A DNA stretch of 64,000 bases from the NCBI GenBank assembly GCA_947246015.1, contig CAMXQE010000002.1, positions 62,001-126,000 of the forward strand, read 5' to 3'. Positions 1 through 9,599 of this stretch are shown piece after piece. The DNA comes from an uncultured Lachnospiraceae bacterium. Its GTDB lineage: Bacteria; Bacillota; Clostridia; Lachnospirales; Lachnospiraceae. The notes beneath the pieces are model-generated. The model had not been told where the DNA came from. It searched no databases and saw only the letters and a list, made by a program, of their open reading frames with translations. Each line of letters starts with the position of its first letter. Positions within the stretch are counted from its first letter, which is position 1. A program made the translations under genes and the position numbers.

Positions 1-1131
1 ATATACCTTCTGATTCACTGCACGGTAATCGTAAGCTTTGGAATTCTCATAAGCATTCCGGGAATATATCCCATAACATTCCTCAATCCGCCGGATAGCT
101 GCCCGTATTCCTTCCGCCGTTCCATCCGTTTCCTCTGAATCCTGCCCGAAATGCAGCGTCTCACCGATACCGCCCACATTCGTGCTGACGACCGGAAGGG
201 CATAACTGATGGCCTCCAGTATTGTCATGGGAACTCCCTCAAACGCCGAATTCATCACAAGAATATCCGCATGTTCCATATAATCTTTCACTTCTTCCGG
301 CGATACCGCTCCTGCAAAATGCACCTGCTCTCCCTCATACCGTACCAGATGCCGGTACTCTTCTCCATCTCCCACAACCGTCAGATGCAGCAGGCTCCCA
401 TCCTTCGCCCTCTCTCCTGACACCGCCCGGATAATCGGTTCCACCCGCTTATCCTTGGACAACCTGCCTACAAACAGGATTTCCCTGACTGTATCATCCT
501 TCAGCACATGCCGTCCTTCCGGCAGTCTGGGACAGACTATGGAATTTCCCACACGCACCAGATTGGAATTATAAGGTTTATAATCCCTTAAACTATCTTT
601 ATCCAGCAGAAAAATACAGTCCGCATCCCTCAGAATCCATTTCAGGTATACTGCAAACCCCTTTTTTACCAGCACATTTTTTTGAAAAAAGCGGAATCCC
701 CGCTCCATATTAAAATAACTTCCGTGGGAAAAAATCACACATTTCGTCCTTGGGCCAAACAACTTTACCACCCCGTATGCTTCCGGCGTATGGATATAAT
801 TGCAGTCGTTTTTTGTAATCTTTAACAGCCTTCCGAATTTCAGAAGACCCTTTACAAACTGCAGCCGCAAGGATTTGGAGGTATTCCCCAAATCCTTCTC
901 TGCAACCGCCACCGGAAGAAAATCAATCTTTCTTCCGTACAATTTCAGTTTTTTCATCCTGCCGGTTTCCTCCGGATGCAGCGTAACGCCCACCAGCAAA
1001 AGCCGTTCCGCACGCTTCGGATGCTCCTCACAGAGAAAGCGCAGGAAATTACCGATACTCGTCAACTGCCCTCCTATCGGAAAATCCATGAAATTCGATG
1101 TGTCATATATCAATAATCTGCTCACCTGCAT
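1..1131 (-). CDS. GT4 glycosyltransferase, C-terminus cut by window edge
   Basis: The frame is open from the start to the left edge of the window, giving about 377 residues of a group 1 (GT4) glycosyltransferase. It shows a donor-domain entry (ILFVGRLSKDKRVEP), followed by HADILVMNSAFEGVPMTILE, the E-x7-E nucleotide-sugar-binding region, and then a Gly-Gly-Ile stretch. It would transfer a sugar from a nucleotide donor to a lipid-linked glycan in the cytoplasm. The ATG at 1131 overlaps the upstream gene by 10 bp and follows GGAAGG; a GTG at 1125 forming a GTGA overlap is an alternative start. The stop codon is outside the window. Confidence 0.85.
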   Translation of the reverse strand, partial: MQVSRLLIYDTSNFMDFPIGGQLTSIGNFLRFLCEEHPKRAERLLLVGVTLHPEETGRMKKLKLYGRKIDFLPVAVAEKDLGNTSKSLRLQFVKGLLKFGRLLKITKNDCNYIHTPEAYGVVKLFGPRTKCVIFSHGSYFNMERGFRFFQKNVLVKKGFAVYLKWILRDADCIFLLDKDSLRDYKPYNSNLVRVGNSIVCPRLPEGRHVLKDDTVREILFVGRLSKDKRVEPIIRAVSGERAKDGSLLHLTVVGDGEEYRHLVRYEGEQVHFAGAVSPEEVKDYMEHADILVMNSAFEGVPMTILEAISYALPVVSTNVGGIGETLHFGQDSEETDGTAEGIRAAIRRIEECYGIYSRNAYENSKAYDYRAVNQKVY

Positions 1132-2348
1132 AATTCCTTCCAATACAAATCCGTCCGGCTCTCCCACGAAAAACGCCGGATATTCTCATATCCCCTGCGG
1201 ATTAATTCCTCCCGCAGATTCTCCTCTTCCGTCACCCGGATTAAGGCCCGTGCCGCCCCTTCATAATCCTCCGGCGATACCAACAGCCCTGCGTCCGCCA
1301 CTATCTCCGGCAGCGAACTCCGGTTCGAACAGACCACAGGCACCCCCAGCTGCATCGCCTCCAAAGGTGGAAATCCAAACCCTTCCACATAAGACAGAAA
1401 CAGATATGCCTTCGCCCCTGCTGCCATCCGGCACATATCTTCGAATTTCTCGAAAAATTTAAAGCACCTTACATGCCCCGCCGCCTCTTTATCCATATCC
1501 GCCAGTGCGGAAGTATCCGCAATGCCAAACACCACCAAATCCAGCGGTTCCTCCGCCATCCTGCGGTAAACCTCATAAGTCTTCAGCACACCTTTTGCAT
1601 TCTTATGAGGCAGCCCCGATGTCATTGCTGCAATATAGCCTGCCGTTTTGTCCTCTTTCTTGTTGTACTTTTGCAGTTTGAACTTTTGCTGTTTGCCAAA
1701 TGCTTCCTCCTGCGTGATTCCGCCCTTTCCTTCTCCACTCCCATATGGCACGTCATTCAGCCCGTTATAAATAACCGTGATTTTATCCCCGCACTCCGGA
1801 ACCTTGTCCAGAATATCTTCTTTGGAATACTCCGATATGGTAATAATCCTGTCCGCTTTCTTCATGGACACCTTTAAACGATACATAATGTACGCATTTT
1901 CCGCTTTATGAAACACCCCCGGATAGTGCTTGTCATAATAAAAGGGAATCAGGTCATGAATCAGAATCGTATCCTTTATCTTCCTGCCGTCCCCGCGCCT
2001 GCCGATGCTTCCTTTCCTGCCAAAAGGGCGGTATCCCCTTGGAAATAAAACCCTGTCCGCCTGATAACGGCGGGCATATTTCCTGACCAGTACCAGCTCC
2101 CACCAGATACAGTACAGTTTGTTCAGAGGATTTCCCTCCACCTCCACAAAAGTCACCCCCGGCACATCAAATTCCCCCCGATTGTGGGAATTGCCCAGCA
2201 CGATAACGGAATGGCCGCCGTTTCCCCGGTTTTCTTCCTCTGTCATCCGCTCTCCGAAATGACCGACAATACTCTTTGCCAGATTGTAAATTCCGATGCT
2301 TTTCCCCGCTCCTTTTACCTGTTTGAAACAATCAATCACAAGATTCAT
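1122..2348 (-). CDS. GT4 glycosyltransferase
   Basis: This 408-residue protein is a full-length group 1 glycosyltransferase with a GT-B fold. The C-terminal donor-binding half carries YVEGFGFPPLEAMQLGVPVV near residues 320-340, with the two glutamates of the E-x7-E motif, followed by SSLPEIVADAGLLVSPED, a pattern common in mannosyl/rhamnosyl-type GT4 enzymes. It probably adds one sugar to the lipid-linked repeat unit. It follows the WbaP-like transferase with a one-base stop/start overlap at 2348, so the two are translationally coupled. Donor and acceptor cannot be told from sequence. Confidence 0.88.
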   Translation of the reverse strand: MNLVIDCFKQVKGAGKSIGIYNLAKSIVGHFGERMTEEENRGNGGHSVIVLGNSHNRGEFDVPGVTFVEVEGNPLNKLYCIWWELVLVRKYARRYQADRVLFPRGYRPFGRKGSIGRRGDGRKIKDTILIHDLIPFYYDKHYPGVFHKAENAYIMYRLKVSMKKADRIITISEYSKEDILDKVPECGDKITVIYNGLNDVPYGSGEGKGGITQEEAFGKQQKFKLQKYNKKEDKTAGYIAAMTSGLPHKNAKGVLKTYEVYRRMAEEPLDLVVFGIADTSALADMDKEAAGHVRCFKFFEKFEDMCRMAAGAKAYLFLSYVEGFGFPPLEAMQLGVPVVCSNRSSLPEIVADAGLLVSPEDYEGAARALIRVTEEENLREELIRRGYENIRRFSWESRTDLYWKELCR

Positions 2349-3760
2349 TATTTGGCTCCTTTTCCAAACAAAACAACCCCCACGGTCTGAAATAAAATCT
2401 TAATGTCCAGACGCAGCGACCAATTATCAATATACATCAAATCGTATTTCACCACATCATCAAAATCCTCAATCTCACTTCTGCCGCTCACCTGCCACAT
2501 TCCGGTCAACCCCGGCGTCATACTGATGCGGCGGCGGTAATACTGGTTGTACTTCTCAAATTCATCCGCTGTGGGCGGCCTCGTTCCCACCAGACTCATA
2601 TCCCCTTTGAATACATTATAAAACTGCGGAAGCTCATCAATGCTTGTCTTACGTAAGAATGCCCCCACTTTGGTAATGCGCGGGTCATTTTCCATCTTAA
2701 ACATTAACCCCTGCATCTCATTGTGTGCCTCCAGCTCCTTCTTCCGTTCTTCCGCATCCACATACATGGAACGGAATTTATAGATTTTGAACCTTCTGCC
2801 ATTGCGCCCGATGCGGATTTGGGAAAACAGTACCGGGCCCTTGGAATCCAGTTTGATTGCCACTGCCACAAACGGCAGGAACACAAGCGTAATTAACATT
2901 CCCACGAACCCGCCGAGAATATCCATCACCCGCTTAATCATCATCCGCTTATAGCTGCTCTGGAAACGGGTGTAGGTAATTACCGTATAATTGCCGAAGG
3001 TTTCCACCTTGCTGCTGTTGGCATCCACGCCGGGCAGTTCCAGATTATAATGGCAGTCCACACCCATTTCTTCAAACCCATGAATGATATGCTCCATATT
3101 GCTTTGGGAAATTCCCGGCAGATTCAAAAACACCTCATCCAATGCCATCTGGGTAGCCACTTCCAGCAAATCCTCTTTCCCTGCCACCACGGGAATATCC
3201 CGTATGATTTTACCTTCCATGTTATAATCCAGACAGACAAGCGCCACCACCTGATAAAAAATATCCAAATCTTTTTCCAGCCGGTCCAGCGTCCCGTCAA
3301 TCAGGTTGCTCTGTGTCACCACCATAACTTTCACGGAATTTTGCTCCGAAGAATAATACGAATGCATTACCTTCTTAATCACCAAATGAACCATCAGCGA
3401 CAGCACAAAATTCAGGATGGCAAAATAAAACAGCACAAGGCGGGAAAACACATCCGCCCACTTCATCATTGTCATTAAAAAATTGACAATCAATATCATA
3501 ATGGCATTATACTGCAATACCGCCGCCGCTTCCTTATAAATGCTCCGTTTCAGGAAATTCCTGTTCCAGTCAAAGAAAAAACTGTAAACCGTACAAAAAA
3601 GCATCAGACAGATACATACCAGAAAATGGATACTCTGGTCGCCCATATCCCTGAAATTACCGAAACGAATATAAGTAGCTGTCACAAATGACACTAAAAT
3701 AACCAGCAAATCCGCAAACCACAAACCGTATACTTCGATGATTTTATTTTTCTGCTTCAT
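2348..3760 (-). CDS. Polyprenyl glycosylphosphotransferase (WbaP/WcaJ type)
   Basis: This 470-residue membrane enzyme would start glycan synthesis by moving a sugar-1-phosphate (often Glc or Gal) from UDP-sugar to undecaprenyl phosphate. The N-terminal third has about four hydrophobic helices, followed by a Rossmann-like central part. The C-terminal catalytic domain shows GPVLFSQIRIGRNGRRFKIY, KFRSM, TSIDELPQFYNVFKGDMSLVG, TRPP and TPGLTGMWQVSGR, the hallmarks of the bacterial sugar transferase family. The length matches the long WbaP/CpsE class. A smaller PglC-type initiator lies at 36464, so this enzyme probably starts a different glycan. SD GGTGGAAAATT precedes the ATG. Confidence 0.93.
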   Translation of the reverse strand: MKQKNKIIEVYGLWFADLLVILVSFVTATYIRFGNFRDMGDQSIHFLVCICLMLFCTVYSFFFDWNRNFLKRSIYKEAAAVLQYNAIMILIVNFLMTMMKWADVFSRLVLFYFAILNFVLSLMVHLVIKKVMHSYYSSEQNSVKVMVVTQSNLIDGTLDRLEKDLDIFYQVVALVCLDYNMEGKIIRDIPVVAGKEDLLEVATQMALDEVFLNLPGISQSNMEHIIHGFEEMGVDCHYNLELPGVDANSSKVETFGNYTVITYTRFQSSYKRMMIKRVMDILGGFVGMLITLVFLPFVAVAIKLDSKGPVLFSQIRIGRNGRRFKIYKFRSMYVDAEERKKELEAHNEMQGLMFKMENDPRITKVGAFLRKTSIDELPQFYNVFKGDMSLVGTRPPTADEFEKYNQYYRRRISMTPGLTGMWQVSGRSEIEDFDDVVKYDLMYIDNWSLRLDIKILFQTVGVVLFGKGAK

Positions 3761-3793
3761 AATTTTCCACCTGCATGATGGGATTCACTCCCG

Positions 3794-4843
3794 CTAAATC
3801 AATTTCCCAATCCATGGGATTTTTTTTATTATACCTACATAAATTGCAGACAACATGAATGTTCCAGCCACATATACAAAACATGCGGCAAGTCCCACTG
3901 TCTTATCGCAAAGGTACAGATATAACGGCAGAAGCTGCTTTCTTGCTAAAGGCTCAATCAGATAAATGCCAAATACCGCACTTCCTAAACAGATGACTGC
4001 ATCCTGCACCTTTTGGGACATTACATGTCTGCTGCAACATGATTTTACCATATAATAAGCTATTATAGTTAAAATCGGACTAAAAATTCCCAAACAACTT
4101 TGCGAATAGGCTCCCAATACTCTATTTTCCAGCCACACCAGCGCCATGGAAACCAGAATCAATCCGGCTCCCGCTGCCGTTGCTCTTTCCGCTATGCCCT
4201 TTCCGTCATACCGCTCCTCCGGTACTTTCCATTCCATATAATAGCCCGCAAATAAATAAAAAATGCTATCCGTTACAAGCGGTATTTCCATTCCTGCCGT
4301 GCATCCTGTATAAACGGCCGTCAGCCGGAATACAACATCGGATAAAAGCTTCAGGAAAAAGAGATAACGGAAATCCTCCGCGTCCATCCCTCCCGCCATT
4401 TTCCGGAACAACGGAAGCATTGCCAGCACTGCCAGATATGCATAGAGAAACCAGTAAGAATCCGCAATATTTCCAGTATATAACCGGACAAGAAAATCTC
4501 CAATCCCTGCCTCCCCTGCCCCAATCCTTCCCTGAACAGACACTATGTACTGCAGCCCGGAAAACAGCAAAAGAACCTGCAGAATCCTCTTTATCCTCTT
4601 CCGGTACAGCTCCTTTATGCTTTCTTTCTTCCCAAGCAGAAGCGCCCCGCTTACCATGAAAAACAACGGCACATTGATGCGGCACAAAACGGAGAAAAAT
4701 AAAGAAACCATATAGGTCACCGGATTGTCTGTATTGGAAAAATACAGGAAATAGCCGTCGGTATGGTTGAATATCACAAGACATACCGCTAACAGCCTTA
4801 TCACTTCCAAATACACTTTTTTCCCACTCTGTATTCTTTCCAT
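3794..4843 (-). CDS. Acyltransferase family 3 membrane protein
   Basis: This 349-residue multi-spanning protein resembles the OafA/WecH acyltransferase-3 family, which O-acetylates sugars in the membrane. The N-terminus has the family pattern VYLEVIRLLAVCLVIFNHTD, with the conserved His in the first helix. An Arg-rich cytoplasmic loop (KRIKRILQVLL) and about ten hydrophobic segments follow. The start at 4843 is chosen because GAGGAAAG lies directly upstream; a longer frame reaching 5011 would run into the preceding gene and adds an implausible Arg/Cys-rich leader. It sits between a polymerase-like gene and the initiating transferase, so it probably acetylates the same glycan. Confidence 0.82.
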   Translation of the reverse strand: MERIQSGKKVYLEVIRLLAVCLVIFNHTDGYFLYFSNTDNPVTYMVSLFFSVLCRINVPLFFMVSGALLLGKKESIKELYRKRIKRILQVLLLFSGLQYIVSVQGRIGAGEAGIGDFLVRLYTGNIADSYWFLYAYLAVLAMLPLFRKMAGGMDAEDFRYLFFLKLLSDVVFRLTAVYTGCTAGMEIPLVTDSIFYLFAGYYMEWKVPEERYDGKGIAERATAAGAGLILVSMALVWLENRVLGAYSQSCLGIFSPILTIIAYYMVKSCCSRHVMSQKVQDAVICLGSAVFGIYLIEPLARKQLLPLYLYLCDKTVGLAACFVYVAGTFMLSAIYVGIIKKIPWIGKLI

Positions 4844-4892
4844 CTTTCCTCTTCCTCTGCGGGCCGTCCTGTACCACCGGCACGACGGATGC

Positions 4893-6086
4893 TCAGGAGC
4901 TTCCGGCCAAACGGTAAACCGTCCAGATATATTCTTCCCTCTCCGTATCACGGGCATACAGCATATCGCTCCAATAAGCCCCAAACAATAACAATATATA
5001 ATTTCTGCCAATATAAACGGATATAATGTGAGCCTCCATCACCGTGTAAACCGCCAATGTCACCATCATGACAAATCCCATCATATCCTTCTTCTTATAA
5101 CATTCCCAAATCAGCAGGATATTCATCAGGAAATAAACAACTGCCGGAACGATTCCATACCAGTAAAACACCCGTACAAATCCCATATCAAAATAATACG
5201 TATTGCGCGCCGCTGAAAAAAGGCTCCAATGCATAGTCGTCCCCTCATGGTTTACAGTACCCCAGTACAAATCCAAAATCCTTCCATTCATAAAATTGTC
5301 CAGTTTTGCTAACAACGGCTTCGTCAGCCCATATTGGGACGCAGCCACCGAAAGCAGCAGACAGGCAAGGAACAAGGCAATCCCCCCCAAATATACCAGC
5401 CTGTATTCTCCCGCTTTCGGGAAATAACGAAACAGGGCAGTAAGCAGAATCGCCGCAGCCGTAATCGCCATACCGGTACGGGAATCCGTCAACAGATATA
5501 CCGCTCCGTTCAACAGGAATACCAATAGAAAATGATACAGTTTCATCCGCTTCCCATACAGATACAGCCCCAAAAGCATCAGCATGAAGAACATGCAGTG
5601 AAATGCATTAGGATGGCCCATTCCGAGGCAGTACCGTGTCTCCACTATATCCCGGCCAAAATCCGCCATAATCCCCTGGTTCCCATATATGCCTGTAATG
5701 GAAAGAAATACTAACAGCATACATCCGCCCAGCGTCACATAAAACACCACCGACATCATCCGTCTCAGTTCCACATTCTTGCAAGCCGCCACGAATACCA
5801 CGATGCGCAGTATCTCATTCCGTCCTGTTACCTGATAGGAAATGAATCCCAGCACCCCAAACGCACCAATCCACAGCCATTCCTTCCATGAATATTTCGT
5901 AAGCAGCACCTTCACTGCCGCCAGCAGGAACGTAATGCGGAACAACTGTCCTTCCACGGGATTGATATAGTCGCTCTTATCGATAATAACAATCGCCAGT
6001 TCCAACAGCAGCGAGACATAAAAGAAGCTTTCCGCCACTTTCGCTATTCTGTTGTCCCTTGTGTTTCCTTTTTCATCCATACCCAT
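4893..6086 (-). CDS. Wzy-like O-antigen/polysaccharide polymerase
   Basis: This 397-residue integral membrane protein has about ten to twelve predicted helices. It carries signature residues of the O-antigen polymerase/ligase superfamily: a GHPNAFH segment near residue 155, and LLTDSRTGMAITAAAILL after a short loop. Such proteins join undecaprenyl-linked repeat units outside the membrane. The gene lies between GT2 and acyltransferase genes, a usual place for wzy. Low sequence conservation in this family leaves open a ligase role. Start could be M1 (6086) or M3 (6080); both have AGGA-type upstream sites. Confidence 0.75.
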   Translation of the reverse strand: MGMDEKGNTRDNRIAKVAESFFYVSLLLELAIVIIDKSDYINPVEGQLFRITFLLAAVKVLLTKYSWKEWLWIGAFGVLGFISYQVTGRNEILRIVVFVAACKNVELRRMMSVVFYVTLGGCMLLVFLSITGIYGNQGIMADFGRDIVETRYCLGMGHPNAFHCMFFMLMLLGLYLYGKRMKLYHFLLVFLLNGAVYLLTDSRTGMAITAAAILLTALFRYFPKAGEYRLVYLGGIALFLACLLLSVAASQYGLTKPLLAKLDNFMNGRILDLYWGTVNHEGTTMHWSLFSAARNTYYFDMGFVRVFYWYGIVPAVVYFLMNILLIWECYKKKDMMGFVMMVTLAVYTVMEAHIISVYIGRNYILLLFGAYWSDMLYARDTEREEYIWTVYRLAGSS

Positions 6087-6105
6087 TCCTGTTCCTTACC
6101 GCATA

Positions 6106-6960
6106 TTATCCGCGGATTCCCATCTTCCATTTTACTTTTTCCGCCAGTTTTCCTGCTTTTCCTGTCAAATACTCCGTCTTTGTTATGCCGAAATCCACTG
6201 CATCGCTATATGCAGCGTTGTAATCCATCAACACCTGCATCAGCTTTTCCTTATATTTTTTTTCCCCTTCCAGGCCATACTTCTTATAAATATATCCATA
6301 CTCTGTAATGTTAATCTCTCTGTTCCCGATACAGTCTTCCGTCAGCTGGCTGCCGCTGATTCCTATGGATACCAGCGGCTTCTCCGTATAGGCAAACCGG
6401 GGGTTCCGTCTCAGGATGTTCATGTAGAATTCCATATCCACCAGCCATGTAAGGGATTCATCGTATTCCCCTACACCCCTCCGGTGCATCACCGCACTCG
6501 GCGCCCCTATGGTATTGCCCAGATACAGATTCCGATAATCCTTCCGGATTAGCTCTGCATCTTCCGGGTCTGTAAAACGCTCATAGCTCTTTTCCGTCTC
6601 TACCTGTCTCGTCCCGCAAAAAACCATATCTGCTTCCGGATGTTCCTCCATCATACGGACAAACTCTCCCAGACTATCCGGCGCGGTAAACCAGTCGTCA
6701 TGATGCATGATTTTCATATACTCACCGCTGCACCTGCGCATAACCTCATTCCAGTTGCCTGCAGCCCCTAAACGCGAAGCATTTTTATAATACCGGACTC
6801 CTTGTCGTCCCTCTGCCAGTCTGCCGATTTCATCCCCCTCCGAATCATCGGTAATCACGACTTCATAATCTTTGTATTTCTGCTGCTCTATGCTCTTTAA
6901 CAGCCTGCGCACACCCTCTTCTCCATGATAGGCAGGAATGCCAATAGAAACTTTTGCCAT
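6106..6960 (-). CDS. GT2 glycosyltransferase
   Basis: This 284-residue protein is a family 2 glycosyltransferase with a GT-A fold. The N-terminus shows VSIGIPAYHGEEGVRRLLKSI, the nucleotide-binding DD of VVITDDSEGDEI, and a metal-binding HHDDW region (KIMHHDDWF) near residue 90. The substitution of the usual YN by YH is minor. It probably transfers a hexose or HexNAc in the repeat-unit pathway. GGGAG lies eight bases before the ATG, within the end of the upstream gene, which points to coupled translation. Confidence 0.88.
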   Translation of the reverse strand: MAKVSIGIPAYHGEEGVRRLLKSIEQQKYKDYEVVITDDSEGDEIGRLAEGRQGVRYYKNASRLGAAGNWNEVMRRCSGEYMKIMHHDDWFTAPDSLGEFVRMMEEHPEADMVFCGTRQVETEKSYERFTDPEDAELIRKDYRNLYLGNTIGAPSAVMHRRGVGEYDESLTWLVDMEFYMNILRRNPRFAYTEKPLVSIGISGSQLTEDCIGNREINITEYGYIYKKYGLEGEKKYKEKLMQVLMDYNAAYSDAVDFGITKTEYLTGKAGKLAEKVKWKMGIRG

Positions 6961-6972
6961 ATTACCATCTCC

Positions 6973-8481
6973 CTACGGACTTGTAACCATTACCACTTTA
7001 TCTTTCCTGTAAAACTCCTTTACTACCCAATTGGTAAACGCATTCTCATCCTCCGTAACCGGCATATGCATCAAAGGCCCCTGCTGGTCATTGATGGGAA
7101 CCAGATATGCTTCCCTGACAGAATCATCCAGCAGAATTTCCATCTGCGACGCTATCTGCTCCCGGAAATCCTCCGCCTGTCCGCTGCTCACATAGTCGTA
7201 TACACGCTTATCCACGCAGTTCCTTAAGGAGCCGACACTGAAAAGGGTCAGTACTGCCGCCAGCAGAATGAGCGGAAGTCCGACTCTGCTCCGGTATTCT
7301 CCCACATCCAGCAGGATTTTACCGGGAGCGCTCTCCCCACACTCCCTTAATTTCCCAACTGCCCAGCCTTCCACATAAAGTATGGAAAGCAGAACCGCCG
7401 GCAGGAACGTCAGATATACCATCGTATCCGGACCCAGAGAAACATCCACTGCCGAATAAATGGCGGGAGCATACATGGCGCTGTATAACCCATACATAAA
7501 AATGACAAACAGCAGCGGATAACGGAACCGGAAACCGTCTTTCCTTTTCAGCATCGCCGCCCATCCGAATACTGCGCATAAAAGAAAAATCACGTAAATA
7601 AACGTTTTCTCCCTTAAATAAACAACCGTCACAGCCAGTCCCTGCCAAAGAGACTGTATCACCGTGAGAAACGCATCACTCAGATGGAAACCAAAAGCTT
7701 CCCCTCCGCGCACCTTATTTCCCGGCGATATGCACTGAACCACAAATCCCGCAGCGCCTATGCCAAACGGTATCAGCAAATATAAAATATCTTTCCGCTT
7801 TCTGAAAAACAAAACCATCATTACCGCATATACCATAAAAACAAGCAGGGATGAAAAATAACTGCTTCCGCCTACCATGAACATACAAAGCGACGCATAT
7901 ACGATATTCCTTATTTTATGGGACTGATAATACCGGAATCCGAAAATAAGGGCCAGCAGCGCCACCGCATGAGGAACCATATAATGCATCGCACCTACAT
8001 ACCAGTACATTCCGATTGCCGTACTTGGTATGAACTGAAACGTGGCAAACAGGATTAACGAATCCAGAATCACTGCGTATTCCCAGCCGATTCCGCCTAT
8101 CTTCACCAGCACGTAATACAGGAATGCCGTCGTCCCAAGAACCGTTACGCCTACCATGAACCACGGAACAATCCAAAAAGTATATGGTGCAAACACCTCC
8201 GGCATCAGGGAAAACAGAAATACGGTAAACCAGTCCCCGTTCCAGCTCATATACATTGTTTTCACCGTATATACAGCCGCCTTAAACACTTCTGCCAAAG
8301 AATGGGTATCCAGCCATGCCGCATGAGTATACATGCTGTATCCGTAATCATCCCCGCTGGGCCTTGCATACCCCGCCAGATACAAAATCGGTATCAGGCT
8401 GACGAGGAAAACCGCCGCTGCTGCTGCCGCTATTTTTTTATCACTTACAAAATCCACTGCCTTTTTTAGTTTCTGATGCAT
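6973..8481 (-). CDS. Polytopic membrane protein, DUF6056-like
   Basis: This 502-residue protein has an N-terminal anchor, then an extracytoplasmic loop with PSGDDYGYSMYTHAAW, and about ten further helices. It ends in a soluble tail of about 95 residues (CVDKRVYDYVSSGQAEDFREQ onward). The early acidic GDDY motif and the SPGNKVRG loop near residue 250 fit the DUF6056 group, which resembles GT-C lipid-phosphate-sugar-dependent glycosyltransferases. A role in adding a sugar or other group on the outer face is an inference. SD GAGGTAAAAA precedes the ATG. Confidence 0.7.
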   Translation of the reverse strand: MHQKLKKAVDFVSDKKIAAAAAAVFLVSLIPILYLAGYARPSGDDYGYSMYTHAAWLDTHSLAEVFKAAVYTVKTMYMSWNGDWFTVFLFSLMPEVFAPYTFWIVPWFMVGVTVLGTTAFLYYVLVKIGGIGWEYAVILDSLILFATFQFIPSTAIGMYWYVGAMHYMVPHAVALLALIFGFRYYQSHKIRNIVYASLCMFMVGGSSYFSSLLVFMVYAVMMVLFFRKRKDILYLLIPFGIGAAGFVVQCISPGNKVRGGEAFGFHLSDAFLTVIQSLWQGLAVTVVYLREKTFIYVIFLLCAVFGWAAMLKRKDGFRFRYPLLFVIFMYGLYSAMYAPAIYSAVDVSLGPDTMVYLTFLPAVLLSILYVEGWAVGKLRECGESAPGKILLDVGEYRSRVGLPLILLAAVLTLFSVGSLRNCVDKRVYDYVSSGQAEDFREQIASQMEILLDDSVREAYLVPINDQQGPLMHMPVTEDENAFTNWVVKEFYRKDKVVMVTSP

Positions 8482-8489
8482 TTTTTACC

Positions 8490-9566
8490 TCATTTCTGTA
8501 TATCGCGGGTTCCCTGTTTTCCTCTTATGCTTCTGGCCAGCCGGAACCGTATTTTATCCCACCAATATAGCGCTCTGTCCTTTTTCTGTCTTATTCTGAC
8601 GCTTCCCTTACCATATAAGGCTTCCCCTTTTCCCCGCATTTTCCCTGACTGCCGGTATCTCAGCAATTCCTGCCGGCATTCCTGCGCACTAAAAAGCTTT
8701 CCGCTCCTGTCCTGATATTGGAATCCTTCATAAATATTCTGTTCGGAAGCCCAGTACCCGTCGGATACATTATGCCTCGCCCAATATTTCGGAGCAATCA
8801 CAGCCCGTACTGTTTCGCTTGTAAAAGCCGGGAAAAAAGCAAATGTGGAATTAGACAGAATCAGGTATCTGGCATTTTTCAGCGTTACATAATCTCCGGC
8901 CAAATCAAAATGATACGCTTCCACTTCCGGCAGGATACGGCGTGCCGCCTCCACATCATCGGTCACTGTCATAAATTCCATATCTGCCCTGATTGCACGC
9001 ATATTCTTCATTGCATCCAGCCAGTATTTCCTGCGGAGGAACAACGGCCGGTTGTCCGTATATTCCCCGCCCCGGATATTGATGATACAGAGATTATCCC
9101 TCGTATATTCATGGGAATCATACTCTTCCTTTACCTTAAGCCACTCTTTAATCTCTTCCCTATGATGGGCAAAATACCGCTCCGACTGCAGATTTCCATA
9201 CAAAAGCGTACCATCGCCAATCTTGTAAATGTCCTCATCCGCCCCGGCCACATAACATCCATGAAGCATATCGTGAGCGCAGGTTTTTAAGTAAAGCCGT
9301 TCTTCTTTCTCATGGTATATACAGAAATCTTCTTTTTTATTTTCTATTCTGTTTTCCGCATTTTTCCCGCAGTTGCCGGAAATACATGCCCCCAAATCCA
9401 TATCCATAAAGTACATGCCCTTTTTACTATGGATATTCACTGCCAGTTGTTCCTGCCCGGCAGTTCCGAACTCATATCCTAAATCCTCGGCGATGCACCG
9501 CGCTGACACATAACAGAACAACTGGTTTCCCAGTCCCTGCCCCCGTAAAAATTCTGTTCCGACCAT
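8490..9566 (-). CDS. GT11-like (fucosyltransferase-type) glycosyltransferase
   Basis: The protein (358 residues from the ATG) begins with a RGQGLGNQLFCYVSARCIA segment, matching the GGLGNQLFQYA motif of GT11 alpha-1,2-fucosyltransferases. It has an acceptor/donor motif INIRGGEYTDNRP in place of HxRRGDY, and a late LILSNSTFAFFPAF resembling NSSFSWW. The changed motifs suggest a diverged GT11 whose donor may not be GDP-fucose. The C-terminal tail is Arg/Lys-rich (IRQKKDRALYWWDKIRFRLARS) and may touch the membrane. A TTG at 9575 is an alternative start, with GGAG three bases upstream. Confidence 0.75.
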   Translation of the reverse strand: MVGTEFLRGQGLGNQLFCYVSARCIAEDLGYEFGTAGQEQLAVNIHSKKGMYFMDMDLGACISGNCGKNAENRIENKKEDFCIYHEKEERLYLKTCAHDMLHGCYVAGADEDIYKIGDGTLLYGNLQSERYFAHHREEIKEWLKVKEEYDSHEYTRDNLCIINIRGGEYTDNRPLFLRRKYWLDAMKNMRAIRADMEFMTVTDDVEAARRILPEVEAYHFDLAGDYVTLKNARYLILSNSTFAFFPAFTSETVRAVIAPKYWARHNVSDGYWASEQNIYEGFQYQDRSGKLFSAQECRQELLRYRQSGKMRGKGEALYGKGSVRIRQKKDRALYWWDKIRFRLARSIRGKQGTRDIQK

Positions 9567-9599
9567 AATTGCCAATTTCTCCGTTCGCTCCGATTTTCT